Source of the DNA: Dehalococcoidia bacterium
GTDB taxonomy: Bacteria; Chloroflexota; Dehalococcoidia; SHYD01
Direction: 5' to 3'
DNA: 60,597 nucleotides
NCBI GenBank assembly: GCA_009692945.1
Contig: SHYD01000001.1
Span: 75,898-136,494, forward strand
This document shows, piece by piece, positions 22,434 to 30,572 of this stretch. Positions within the stretch are counted from its first letter, which is position 1, and the number at the start of each line of letters is the position of its first letter. The notes under the pieces were generated by a model, which saw only the letters and a program-made list of their open reading frames with translations, was not told the origin of the DNA and searched no databases. Both the position numbers and the translations under genes were made by a program.

Positions 22434-22463
22434 GAAACGTTTGAAACCCGCCCCTACGGCCGG
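22434..22463. repeat. REP palindrome variant, copy 4
   Basis: GGGCGGGTTT and AAACCCGCCC surround a 10-bp inner segment GAAACGTTTG. It is the same REP arms with an altered centre, 4.6 kb from the RAYT. Confidence 0.75.
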
Positions 22464-22614
22464 ATCTCTCGGGCTGCGGCCAACGTGCGTCCCCGCCCTC
22501 GGGAAGGGCCAATGGCCCGCGCCATCCCAACCTGGGGCGCCGCCCCAGGAATATCGCGGTTGCAGTGCAGGTGGTAGGGCCAGCACCCCATGTCTGGTAT
22601 CGGAGGCTGGTAGC

Positions 22615-22632
22615 GGCACGTTGCAACGTGCC
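22615..22632. repeat. 18-bp perfect palindrome
   Basis: GGCACGTT-GCAACGTGCC is a perfect palindrome in the gap between the epimerase and DegT genes. It is probably another intergenic repeat class, as a partial second GTTGCAACGT-like context is not seen elsewhere here. Confidence 0.5.
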
Positions 22633-22689
22633 CTTACAACGTAGCGTGCTGCCGCGCGCGCCCACCACGGGCGTTGCTTCCCACCCGCC

Positions 22690-22762
22690 CATGTCGTTGG
22701 TGTGTGGGGACACCCCACGCCCCGGCAGAAGGGGCTCCGCCCCCTCATGCACTCCTCCGGTT
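22690..22762 (+). repeat. Dispersed intergenic repeat, copy E (short)
   Basis: GTGTGGGGACACCCCACGCC, CCGGCAGAAGGGGCTCCGCC, then CCCTCATGCACTCC. It matches the 3' half of the repeat and lacks the A-rich part. Confidence 0.65.
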
Positions 22763-22807
22763 CGACCGACCGCTCCCCTCGTTCCCAGCGGTAACAGGAC
22801 AGGCCGA

Positions 22808-23812
22808 TCATGCCCGGCTCCAATACTGGTTGCGGTGCTTGCGATAGTAAGCGGTACTCCGGGAGAGCCCGTCCTCCAGCGCGATAGTCGGCCGCCAACC
22901 AAGCGCTGACTCAATCTTCGCGTAGTCTGCGTAGAAATCGCCGATATCGATGCGCCGCCGCTCCTCGGGGAAAGGGACGATCCGGTAGCGGCCGGACCCC
23001 GCTGCCCGCACCAGCGTATCGACCAACTCAATCAGGTTCACTGGTTCGGCGCCGCCGAGGTTGAACACCTCACCGTTGGCGGCATCGCTGGCCCCGGCCA
23101 GCATGAAGGCCTCGATGGCGTCGTCGATATACGTATAGTCCCGGACCTGGCGTCCGTCGAAGATGGTGATCTCCTCATCGTCCAGCGCCTGCCGGACGAA
23201 CCAGCCCAGCGCCGTCTGGCGGCTATGGCGCACCAGCATGCGGGGGCCGTAGGTGCGGGTCATGCGGATGGCGCAGGCCCGCAGGCCGTAGATGTTGTTG
23301 TAGAGGATGTGGTACCCCTCACCCGCCATGGTGTTGATGCCATTGACGTCGATGGGTTTGCGAAGGTGCAGTTCGGTGACCGGGAGCGAAGCGGGGGCGC
23401 CGTAGATCTGGGTGGTGCTGGCATACACCAGTTTCACTGTCGGATTATTGACGCGGCACGCCTCCAATAACGAGAGCTGGGCGCGGCAGTTGATGTCCAG
23501 GTCGGTGTGGGGGTCCCGCATGCTGTCGATGTGGCTGACCTGCCCCGCCAGGTTGAAGATGTAGTCCTGGCCCCGCACCAGATAGTTCATCCCGTGCTGG
23601 TCCCGGATGTCGGCGATGTTCACCCGCACCCGGTCCTGGATGTCGTCGATGTTGAACAGGTTCCCGCCGTAATCGTCGATCAGGGAATCGACCAGCAGCA
23701 CGTGGGCGCCTGCGTCGACCAGCCGGTGGGCGAGGTTGCTGCCCACGAAGCCGAGACCGCCAGTGATGAGAACGTTCTTGCCCGAATAGGCCTCGTCCGC
23801 GGCGGCAGACAT
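22808..23812 (-). CDS. Extended-SDR NAD-dependent epimerase/dehydratase
   Basis: 334 residues from the ATG at 23812, which overlaps the stop of the glycosyltransferase gene by one base (TGATG). The Rossmann motif is VLITGGLGFVGSNLAHRL, and the substrate region VSHIDSM...STTQIYG and RMTRTYGPRML is as in UDP-glucose 4-epimerase-like enzymes. At the position of the catalytic Y-x-x-x-K the sequence reads N-G-I-N-T (VNGINTMAGEGY), so both the Tyr and the Lys are replaced. It probably makes or binds a nucleotide sugar for the glycan block, but the altered site leaves the reaction open. Confidence 0.82.
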   Translation of the reverse strand: MSAAADEAYSGKNVLITGGLGFVGSNLAHRLVDAGAHVLLVDSLIDDYGGNLFNIDDIQDRVRVNIADIRDQHGMNYLVRGQDYIFNLAGQVSHIDSMRDPHTDLDINCRAQLSLLEACRVNNPTVKLVYASTTQIYGAPASLPVTELHLRKPIDVNGINTMAGEGYHILYNNIYGLRACAIRMTRTYGPRMLVRHSRQTALGWFVRQALDDEEITIFDGRQVRDYTYIDDAIEAFMLAGASDAANGEVFNLGGAEPVNLIELVDTLVRAAGSGRYRIVPFPEERRRIDIGDFYADYAKIESALGWRPTIALEDGLSRSTAYYRKHRNQYWSRA

Positions 23813-24627
23813 CAGGGCTTTTCCGCGGGCGAAGCCGGGGCGGCGCGATGGTCGGCGGTCTCCGAGAGGCCCAGCGAGGGGGCGGCCGAGGCATCCGGCG
23901 CCCGTCCCAGCTTCTTCAGGGCCACCAGGTCCCACCACAGTTCCAGCAGCGCCCGCAGCGTGCGGTGGATGCGGGGAACGTTGAAAAACTGCGAGCCACC
24001 ATAGGCGCGGTGGTAATGGTGAACCGGTACCTCGGCGATGGTGAACCCACCGTCCTGGACCTTTTTCATCAACTCGACGCAGATTACACCGGTGCGAGAC
24101 TTGAGAACGACCCGATCGAACACTTCCCGGCGCATCAGCCGGAAGTCGCAATCGACATCGCGCAGCCGGAGCCCGAATAACGTCTTGACACCCCAGTGGT
24201 ACGCCCTGCCGATGACGACCCGATACAGGGGATCGGACCGGCCCATCTTGTAGCCGTTCACCATGTCCACACCCGGCCGCAGTTCCGAGTAAAGCACCGC
24301 CAGCTCACGGGGGTCATACTGCGCGTCGCCGTCGGTGTAAAAAATGAGGCTCTTGGTGCAACTGGCGAACCCGACCCGGAGCGCTCCGCCATACCCCAGG
24401 GGATGAGGATAGTCAAGCACTCGCAGGGTGTCGGGGTACAGGAGTTTCAACTCGTCCAGCACCTGGGCGGTGAAATCGGTGCTGCCGTTGTGAACCACGA
24501 TGACCTCGTAGTCATCGGTGAGCGCCCGCAGCGTCTGCATGGCGTTGATGACCATGCTGGCGATGGTGCCGCCATCGTTATAGGCGGGGAAAAAAACCGA
24601 GATGCTGGCGGGCGCGCCGGACGTCAT
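23812..24627 (-). CDS. Glycosyltransferase family 2
   Basis: 271 residues. The GT-A fold is clear: SVFFPAYNDGGTIASMV at the N-terminus, EVIVVHNGSTD, the metal-binding FYTDGDAQYDP (DxD-type), and CDFRLMRREVF. It resembles polyprenyl-phosphate mannosyl- or glucosyltransferases but has no C-terminal membrane helices. The gene starts 19 nt after the end of an EmrE/ArnE-like flippase gene, and the SDR epimerase follows with a 1-bp overlap. A role in making or flipping a lipid-linked sugar is likely. Confidence 0.88.
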   Translation of the reverse strand: MTSGAPASISVFFPAYNDGGTIASMVINAMQTLRALTDDYEVIVVHNGSTDFTAQVLDELKLLYPDTLRVLDYPHPLGYGGALRVGFASCTKSLIFYTDGDAQYDPRELAVLYSELRPGVDMVNGYKMGRSDPLYRVVIGRAYHWGVKTLFGLRLRDVDCDFRLMRREVFDRVVLKSRTGVICVELMKKVQDGGFTIAEVPVHHYHRAYGGSQFFNVPRIHRTLRALLELWWDLVALKKLGRAPDASAAPSLGLSETADHRAAPASPAEKP

Positions 24628-24645
24628 CGCATTCCTCGTTACCGC

Positions 24646-25017
24646 CTACTGCGCGCTCTGGTACACCAGGCTGATGCCGCCCATGATCACCACCACCCCG
24701 GCCACTCTGGTCCAGGTGAGCTGTTCATTGAACAACAGCGCCGAGGCCAGGACGATGATGATGTAACCGGTGCTGAGCAGGGGATATGCCACGCTCAAAT
24801 GGATGCGGGAGATGACCGAAAGCCAGAACACCGAAGCCGAGAATATGAAGAAAAAACCAACCATCACGAAAGGATTAGTGAAAACCGTGAAAAGCGACCG
24901 GACCAGTGTCTCGGGCGCCAATTCCAGCACCCCGTGCTGGCTCATCCCGTGCTTCAGGAACAGTTCACCGGTGACCGTGAGCAACACGGCGATGATCAGG
25001 AGGATGTAGGGGAGCAA
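24646..25017 (-). CDS. EmrE/ArnE-like small membrane transporter (putative lipid-sugar flippase)
   Basis: 123 residues with four hydrophobic helices, the size of SMR-superfamily proteins. Features include LTVTGELFLKHGM in helix 1, with a conserved Glu, and YPLLSTGYIIIVLASALLFN. It resembles ArnE/ArnF subunits that move undecaprenyl-phosphate sugars across the membrane, and the adjacent GT2 fits that. No ATG is available in frame, and TTG at 25017 is the likely start without a clear ribosome site. Drug-efflux function is possible but less likely in this context. Confidence 0.7.
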   Translation of the reverse strand: MLPYILLIIAVLLTVTGELFLKHGMSQHGVLELAPETLVRSLFTVFTNPFVMVGFFFIFSASVFWLSVISRIHLSVAYPLLSTGYIIIVLASALLFNEQLTWTRVAGVVVIMGGISLVYQSAQ

Positions 25018-25105
25018 GGGGTAGTCGCTGGAACCTTTGGCCCTGAGTGCGGCTTTCTTGCAGTGTAGCCAGCGGGCTGACCACCGTCAAGGAATCATTC
25101 CTGTT

Positions 25106-26071
25106 TCATTCCTGTTGAAACACGCCGCTCTTGCCGCCCGCCTTATAGGTCACCCGCAACCCTCCGATCTGCATGCTGCGGTCCACCGCCTTGCACATGT
25201 CATAGATGGTGAGGGCCGCCATCGACGCAGCCGTCAGCGCCTCCATCTCCACCCCGGTCTTGCCGATGGTACGGACCGTCGCCCGGATCTCGACGCAGGA
25301 CCGCGCCACGTCGGGGGTGAACTCCAGTTGCACGTTGCTGAGCGGCAGGGGGTGGCACATCGGAATGAGGTCGCTGGTCTTTTTGGCGCCCATAATCCCT
25401 GCGATCTGGGCCACCGTGAATACGTCACCCTTCTCGATCCCACCCTGCTGGATCAGCCGCAACGTTTCGGGCTGCATGTGGATGGTGGCCCTGGCCTCGG
25501 CATCCCGCGCCGTATCCGCCTTGCCCGAGACGTCCACCATGCGGGCGTTGCCGTGTTCGTCGAGGTGGCTCAGCTGAAGTTGCGGCCCGGCAGGTTTTGA
25601 AACGGGGTCCGGGTTAGCGGCGGCAGCCGGTCCCTCGGAAAAAAACCCGCTGCGCTCACCCCACGCGGGGTCCAGCGAGGCGGCGCGGGCCAGGCGGTCG
25701 GCCTCCTCGTTCCAGTGGTCGCCATCGTGTCCCCGCACCCACTCCCACCGCACCCGGCGTCCGGTCACGGCTCGGTCCAGCGTCTCCCACAGGTCCTGGT
25801 TCACCTTGCGCTGCCAGCCCTTGGTCATGGTGTTCACCAGGTACTGGCTGTCGGAGTAGAGCACGACGTTGCTGCCTGGTTCGGTCTGACCCAAGCCTCT
25901 TATCGCCGCCAGCAGTTCCATGCGGTTGTTGGTGGTGCGATCCTCCCGGCCGGCGTGCCAGGCGGTCACCTCGCCGCTGGCGACCACCGCCGCCCACCCA
26001 CCCGGGCCGGGGTTGCCGGAGCAGGCGCCGTCGGTATAGATCGTCGCATTGTTGGCCATCCTGCGGGTCAC
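25106..26071 (-). CDS. Fusion of RNase HI and MoaC (cyclic pyranopterin monophosphate synthase)
   Basis: 321 residues in one open frame. Residues ~6-150 are RNase HI with all catalytic acids in context: [36 protein letters not shown] and [15 protein letters not shown]. After a linker of about 25 residues, residues ~165-321 are a complete Moa[25 protein letters not shown] and [20 protein letters not shown] with the active-site Lys/Glu/Asp residues. MoaC converts the MoaA product to cPMP in molybdenum cofactor synthesis, while RNase HI removes RNA from RNA:DNA hybrids. The GTG at 26071 overlaps the moaA stop (GTGA), and an ATG at 26059 is an alternative start. It forms an operon with moaA. Confidence 0.9.
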   Translation of the reverse strand: MTRRMANNATIYTDGACSGNPGPGGWAAVVASGEVTAWHAGREDRTTNNRMELLAAIRGLGQTEPGSNVVLYSDSQYLVNTMTKGWQRKVNQDLWETLDRAVTGRRVRWEWVRGHDGDHWNEEADRLARAASLDPAWGERSGFFSEGPAAAANPDPVSKPAGPQLQLSHLDEHGNARMVDVSGKADTARDAEARATIHMQPETLRLIQQGGIEKGDVFTVAQIAGIMGAKKTSDLIPMCHPLPLSNVQLEFTPDVARSCVEIRATVRTIGKTGVEMEALTAASMAALTIYDMCKAVDRSMQIGGLRVTYKAGGKSGVFQQE

Positions 26072-27078
26072 CCTCCGATGTAGGACATCTCGACCTTGCG
26101 GTCGGGCGCGGTCGCCTCGGAACGCAGTTCTGAATAGCGGTCGCGCCGATCACCCCACAGCCCGACCAATACTGCACGCAGTTCATCGTCGGAGGCGCCG
26201 CTACGGAGCGGCCCTCGCAGATCGGTCCCGGTGGTGGCAAATAGGCAGGTGTAGAGCGACCCGTCAGCCGAAAGCCGGGCGCGGGTGCAGGAGCCGCAGA
26301 ACGGCTGGGTGACCGATGTGATGACGCCGGTCTCGCCCGATCCGTCGCGATAGCGGAACCGCCGGGCCACCTCGCCCGGATACCGCGAAGGAATGGGTTC
26401 CAGCGGCATCTCGGCGTCGATCATGGCCGCGATGGCCTCTCCCGATACGACGTCGTCCATCCGCCAGCCATTGGTGGCGCCGACATCCATGAACTCGATG
26501 AACCGCAGGATGTGCCCGCGGTCCCTGAAATAGCGGGCCATAGGCACGATATCGGCGTCGTTGAGGCCCCGTTTCACCACCATGTTCACCTTGATGGGGT
26601 GGAGGCCCGCGGCCTCGGCAGCAGTGATGCCGTCCAACACGCCCTGGACCGGGAAATCGACGTCGTTCATCGCCTTAAAGACATCGTCCCGCAACGAGTC
26701 CAGACTCACCGTGATCCGCTGCAACCCGGCATCTTTGAGGGGCTGCGCCTTGCGCGGCAGCAGCGCGCCGTTGGTCGTAAGCGTCAGGTCCTTAACCCCG
26801 GGCACGCCTGCCAGCATGCCGATCAGCTTCTCGATGTCCCGGCGGACCAGCGGCTCACCGCCGGTGATCCTCAGCTTCTCCACACCGAGTCCGACGAACA
26901 CCGCCGCCAGCCGGACGATTTCCTCGAACTTGAGCACGGCGCCGTGGGGGAGGAACTCGAAGTCGCGCCCGAACACCTCTTTGGGCATGCAGTAGGTGCA
27001 CCGGAAATTGCACCGGTCGGTCACCGAGATCCGGAGGTCGTGGAGCGGGCGCTGGAATTGGTCGGTAGGTTTGTTCAC
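26068..27078 (-). CDS. moaA: GTP 3',8-cyclase MoaA
   Basis: 336 residues. The radical-SAM cluster motif is [10 protein letters not shown], the GGEPLVR motif binds SAM, the C-terminal cluster ligands are [19 protein letters not shown], and the protein ends in Gly-Gly (SYIGG) as functional MoaA proteins do. It catalyses the first step of molybdenum cofactor synthesis from GTP. Its start is GTG at 27078. The following gene supplies MoaC, so the first two steps are encoded together. An exact 16-bp tandem repeat lies upstream at 27147-27178. Confidence 0.95.
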   Translation of the reverse strand: MNKPTDQFQRPLHDLRISVTDRCNFRCTYCMPKEVFGRDFEFLPHGAVLKFEEIVRLAAVFVGLGVEKLRITGGEPLVRRDIEKLIGMLAGVPGVKDLTLTTNGALLPRKAQPLKDAGLQRITVSLDSLRDDVFKAMNDVDFPVQGVLDGITAAEAAGLHPIKVNMVVKRGLNDADIVPMARYFRDRGHILRFIEFMDVGATNGWRMDDVVSGEAIAAMIDAEMPLEPIPSRYPGEVARRFRYRDGSGETGVITSVTQPFCGSCTRARLSADGSLYTCLFATTGTDLRGPLRSGASDDELRAVLVGLWGDRRDRYSELRSEATAPDRKVEMSYIGG

Positions 27079-27146
27079 TGGTAAGCGTCCCTTGGGGGAA
27101 ACGAAGGACTACCACCAGTGTAGCCTACCCGAGGATCAAGGGTCGA

Positions 27147-27178
27147 TACGTACAGGCGAACGTACGTACAGGCGAACG
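27147..27178. repeat. Exact 16-bp tandem repeat upstream of moaA
   Basis: TACGTACAGGCGAACG occurs twice head to tail, 69 nt upstream of moaA. It could be a regulator site or a simple duplication. Confidence 0.6.
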
Positions 27179-27190
27179 CCGCTGGCCACA

Positions 27191-27793
27191 CTAATCGCCG
27201 TGCGCCAGACCAGCCAGATAATCCCGCATCGCCCGGGCCGCCCGGCCCCGGTGACTCAGGGCGTTCTTCTGTTCCGGTGGCAGTTCCGCCGTGGTCAGCC
27301 CGAGGGACGGTGCCAGGAATACCGGGTCGTAGCCAAACCCGTTGGTCCCGCGGGGCTCGCGGGTGATGAGCCCTTCGACCTCGCCCCGCAGCGTGTGGAT
27401 CGTGGCTTGCGGGGTCGCCAGCGCGATCACGCAGACGAACCGTGCGGTCCGCTGCGCGTCCAGCACTCCCTCAAGATTGCGGAGCAGCAACACCACCCGC
27501 TCTGCGTCCGTCAGGTTCGGCCCGCCATAGCGGGCCGACAGCACGCCGGGCGCCCCGCCCAGCGCATCGACGGCGAGGCCGGAGTCGTCCGCCAGCGTCA
27601 GCAGGCCGCTGACTCGAGCGTAGGCTTCGGCCTTGAGTCGGGCGTTCGCTTCGAACGTGCCGCCCGTCTCCTCGACTTCGATGTCGATCCCCTGGTCCCG
27701 GAGGCTCACCAACCGGTAGGGGATATCGCCGAGCAGTTGGGTGAACTCCCGGAGCTTGCCGGGGTTACCGGTGGCAATCAGCAATTTTTCCAT
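27191..27793 (-). CDS. rdgB: XTP/dITP pyrophosphatase (RdgB/HAM1)
   Basis: 200 residues from the ATG at 27793. It has the family opening KLLIATGNPGKLREF, the metal-binding LADDSGLAVDALGG, SARYGG, and the C-terminal GFGYDPVFLAP and LSHRGRAARA. It removes deaminated purine nucleotides (XTP, dITP) from the pool. The gene is intact and follows the eCIS VgrG gene on the same strand after 170 nt, so it marks the edge of the eCIS locus. The gap holds only an imperfect TGGCATTAC repeat near 27913-27955. Confidence 0.94.
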   Translation of the reverse strand: MEKLLIATGNPGKLREFTQLLGDIPYRLVSLRDQGIDIEVEETGGTFEANARLKAEAYARVSGLLTLADDSGLAVDALGGAPGVLSARYGGPNLTDAERVVLLLRNLEGVLDAQRTARFVCVIALATPQATIHTLRGEVEGLITREPRGTNGFGYDPVFLAPSLGLTTAELPPEQKNALSHRGRAARAMRDYLAGLAHGD

Positions 27794-27962
27794 GAAATCA
27801 TGCAGCCTGGGCGACATCTCGCTCAGCCTGAATTCCCCCGTTGATGCAGGGGCCTAGCTTCCAGTAGCGCGACCCATGGTGGGCTGCACCACTGGGCTCT
27901 CACATCGGCTGTTGCTGGCATTACTGGCATTACTGCCACTGGCATCACTGGCGTCACGGGCA

Positions 27963-29804
27963 TCAATTGATGTTGACCACCGCACCCTTGAGGGTGAGTG
28001 GGCCGTTTGCTTTCACCGACATCGTGCCCTGCGCCTCGATGTTCACCGTCGATCCCTTCAACTCCAGTGTCCCGGTGGCGCTCACCGACGCGTTGCCGCT
28101 GGCCGTCACCTCGGCGTTCCCGCTGGCGGTGACCGTCACGTTTTGGCTGGCTTTCACCGTGGCGTTGCCCTTGACCTCGACAGTCGAGTCCTTCTCGGCC
28201 GACACCGTGGCATTGCCTTTGGCAATGATGGCCACGTCGGCGTCCGCCTGGATCGTGATCTTATTGGTGCTGGAGTCGATGGTGATCAGGTTTTTGCCGG
28301 TCTTGTCGGTTATGGAAATCTTTTCGGCGTTCTCGGTATCGTCCAGGCTGATGATGTGGCCGGAACGGGTCTTGATCATCCGCTCGTTGACCTTGCTGTT
28401 GGCCACCACCGCGCTGTTGGCCTTGGGCGGCTTGTCCTGGCCGTTCCAGAGCGAGCCCAGCACGTAGGGGCGGGTGACGTCCCCATGTTCAAAGGCCACC
28501 AGCACTTCGTCGTCCACCTCGGGCAGGAAATAGAACCCCCGTTCCCTCCCGGCCATCGGACTCGCCACCCTGGCCCACCAACTCTGCTCGTTGTCGGCCA
28601 GCCACGGAAACTTCACTTTGACCCGGCCCAAGCCCTTTTCAGCGTCGGTGTTGTCGGTCACAACCCCCACCACCACGCTGGGAAGCGACCATGAATCCCT
28701 CCTCAATCCCACCAACTCCAGCAGGGAATCGCTCTGCCTGCCTGTCACCTGAAACGTGGTGAGATAGCCCTCCGGGCCGCTGACCCGGTGCGTGGCGCCC
28801 GTCACGTAGTAGGTTCCGGACACCTTGGCCCCGACATCACCCAGTGCGATCTTGACCCCCGGTTTGATCGCAGCGTCCCCGAGGGAAACCCCCTCCGCCT
28901 GAACGTAAGAGCCGTCGAGGCTGTCAAAAGCCGCCTTGGCAAGCGTTTCCGCCTCCGCGCTGTCGGCGACGACGCGGTTGACCACCGAGAACTTTGCCGC
29001 GCCAAACAACTGAGCCACCTGTTTCCCGTTCTTTGCGAGGCTGGTAGCGGGCTCGGCCTGGGGGGTGGTGGCGGTCCCCACGATCGCCTGCTTCTGCTCC
29101 ATGTCCCAGCCGCGCACTTCCACCTCTTCCACCTGGTGTGCGGCCGATATTTTGACCCGGAAGCTGACGAGGTTCTCCCCAAGTTTCTGTTCCGGTCCGG
29201 TGCGGCCGCCGGTCTGCGGCTTTTGGAAATACAGCGTGGAGCCGTTCGCGTAGAGATCATAGCCAATGCGAGTGGCCCGTTCCTTGAGGAATTCCCAGTT
29301 GGTCTGGTTGTTCTGAAACAGATACGGGTAGACGTGCGATGTGGTATCCGCCGTGGCGGACATGCCCGCCTCCCTAGCCAACTGCGAGGCGATGTCGGAG
29401 TCCTTGATGTTCAGGAACGAACGGCTCTTCCTCCCGCGGTGCAACCGATGGGAACGGTCGTAGCCCCGCACGGTCAGGATCGGGGTGCCGTCTGGGGCCG
29501 CATCCACTTCGAGCGCGGTCACCTCGCCCTTGGTGACCTGCGAGAGCGTGGTCCCATACCCCATTTCGATGTTGACCTCCGCTCCCATCGGCAGCGTGTC
29601 GGCTTCGAAGATTTCGTAGGGGGTGACGGCTCCAGGATCGCCGGCGCTGCTGATATCGTGGAACCGGATCACAAACATGTCCGGCAGGTGGAGGCTCTGC
29701 TCGACCGAGACCTCGGCGACCCGTTCGTCGTCCTTGACCTCCAGTTCTGTGCCGTTGACCTTGATGCGAAACGACGGGACCCCGGCAATGGTTTCAGTTA
29801 CCAT
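27963..29804 (-). CDS. eCIS VgrG-like spike protein
   Basis: 613 residues, with ATG at 29804 and GGAG 7 nt upstream. The N-terminal ~370 residues are the gp27/phage late-control D-like hub (TLPMGAEVNIEMGYG, LNIKDSDIASQLAREAGM, NWEFLKERATRIGYDLY). The gp5-type OB domain follows (GRVKVKFPWL...WWARVASPMAG...DEVLVAFEHGD). A long C-terminal triple beta-helix of VTV-ASGNA and VEVKGNA repeats ends in VNIN. It would form the central spike of a contractile injection system, like Afp8/Pvc8. No toxin domain is attached. It is the last eCIS gene before housekeeping genes. Confidence 0.92.
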   Translation of the reverse strand: MVTETIAGVPSFRIKVNGTELEVKDDERVAEVSVEQSLHLPDMFVIRFHDISSAGDPGAVTPYEIFEADTLPMGAEVNIEMGYGTTLSQVTKGEVTALEVDAAPDGTPILTVRGYDRSHRLHRGRKSRSFLNIKDSDIASQLAREAGMSATADTTSHVYPYLFQNNQTNWEFLKERATRIGYDLYANGSTLYFQKPQTGGRTGPEQKLGENLVSFRVKISAAHQVEEVEVRGWDMEQKQAIVGTATTPQAEPATSLAKNGKQVAQLFGAAKFSVVNRVVADSAEAETLAKAAFDSLDGSYVQAEGVSLGDAAIKPGVKIALGDVGAKVSGTYYVTGATHRVSGPEGYLTTFQVTGRQSDSLLELVGLRRDSWSLPSVVVGVVTDNTDAEKGLGRVKVKFPWLADNEQSWWARVASPMAGRERGFYFLPEVDDEVLVAFEHGDVTRPYVLGSLWNGQDKPPKANSAVVANSKVNERMIKTRSGHIISLDDTENAEKISITDKTGKNLITIDSSTNKITIQADADVAIIAKGNATVSAEKDSTVEVKGNATVKASQNVTVTASGNAEVTASGNASVSATGTLELKGSTVNIEAQGTMSVKANGPLTLKGAVVNIN

Positions 29805-29876
29805 GATGCAACTCCGTTTTACGTGTGCGTGGTCTGTGGCGATTCATGTATGGGCCGCCGAAGGTCGCAGTCCGTA

Positions 29877-30542
29877 CTAGAGTCCGGGAGGGAGCGCCAG
29901 CCGTTGCCCCGGGTGCAGCCGCAGCGGGTCTTCCAGGCCGTTGAAGTCGGCGATCGCCCGCCATTTCATCGGATCTCCGTACTCCTGATAGGCGATGGTG
30001 TCCAGCGTCTCCCCCTGGAGCACGGTCCTCACCTTGTACGACCGTGCGAAAGACGTCGGATTGGTTCCGCGCGTAGCGTCGCTCCCCTCCTCGACCATCC
30101 GGAACTCGAGGCTGAGCTTGGCCCGCACCGGAGTGCCGTCGGACAGGAACATGGTGAGCGCCTGGGTCACCGAGGTGATGACGGCGCGGAAATAGCCGCC
30201 CTTCCAACGGAAGCTGACCTTCTTGGGCCGCCCCAGCCTGGGTACGATCTTCATCAGGTTAAAGACCTTGCCGGTGTGCTCCCGGACGTCCGTGGCCGGG
30301 GTGGCCCCGTAGGTATCGAAGTGGAGGTCGTTCAGGGACAGCGTGGTGTCGCCGCCCGAGCCAAACACCACCAGCGGGATGTCCCGTTCGCGCTGTGACT
30401 CACTGGTCCAGTTGTTTGTCTTCTTGACCGTGTATTGTTCCGGGTTGAACATGAAGGTCACCACCGGCGCCGGTCCGGGGTCGTCCTCATCGAAGATGCC
30501 CGCCTTCACCGGGTGGGCATCCCCTCCGCCGCTCGTCGTCAT
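29877..30542 (-). CDS. LysM-domain baseplate/hub protein (Afp7-like)
   Basis: 221 residues, with ATG at 30542 and AGGAG 7 nt upstream. The N-terminal part (FDEDDPGPAPVVTFMFNPEQ then YTVKKTNNW, and a GGYFRAVITSVTQALTMFL stretch) is the contractile-injection-system hub/tube-adapter fold. The C-terminal ~50 residues are a LysM module: VRTVLQGETLDTIAYQEYGD, then WRAIADFNGL and LHPGQRLALP. In Afp/PVC particles this protein connects tube and spike, and the position directly before VgrG agrees. Confidence 0.88.
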   Translation of the reverse strand: MTTSGGGDAHPVKAGIFDEDDPGPAPVVTFMFNPEQYTVKKTNNWTSESQRERDIPLVVFGSGGDTTLSLNDLHFDTYGATPATDVREHTGKVFNLMKIVPRLGRPKKVSFRWKGGYFRAVITSVTQALTMFLSDGTPVRAKLSLEFRMVEEGSDATRGTNPTSFARSYKVRTVLQGETLDTIAYQEYGDPMKWRAIADFNGLEDPLRLHPGQRLALPPGL

Positions 30543-30572
30543 CGATATGCTCCTGAGTTCATCGCCGGGCTG

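Noticed and set aside
27900-27962. TGGCATTACTGGCATTACTG imperfect tandem repeat as a CRISPR or regulatory array
   Set aside because: The units are short and degenerate, with no spacer structure.
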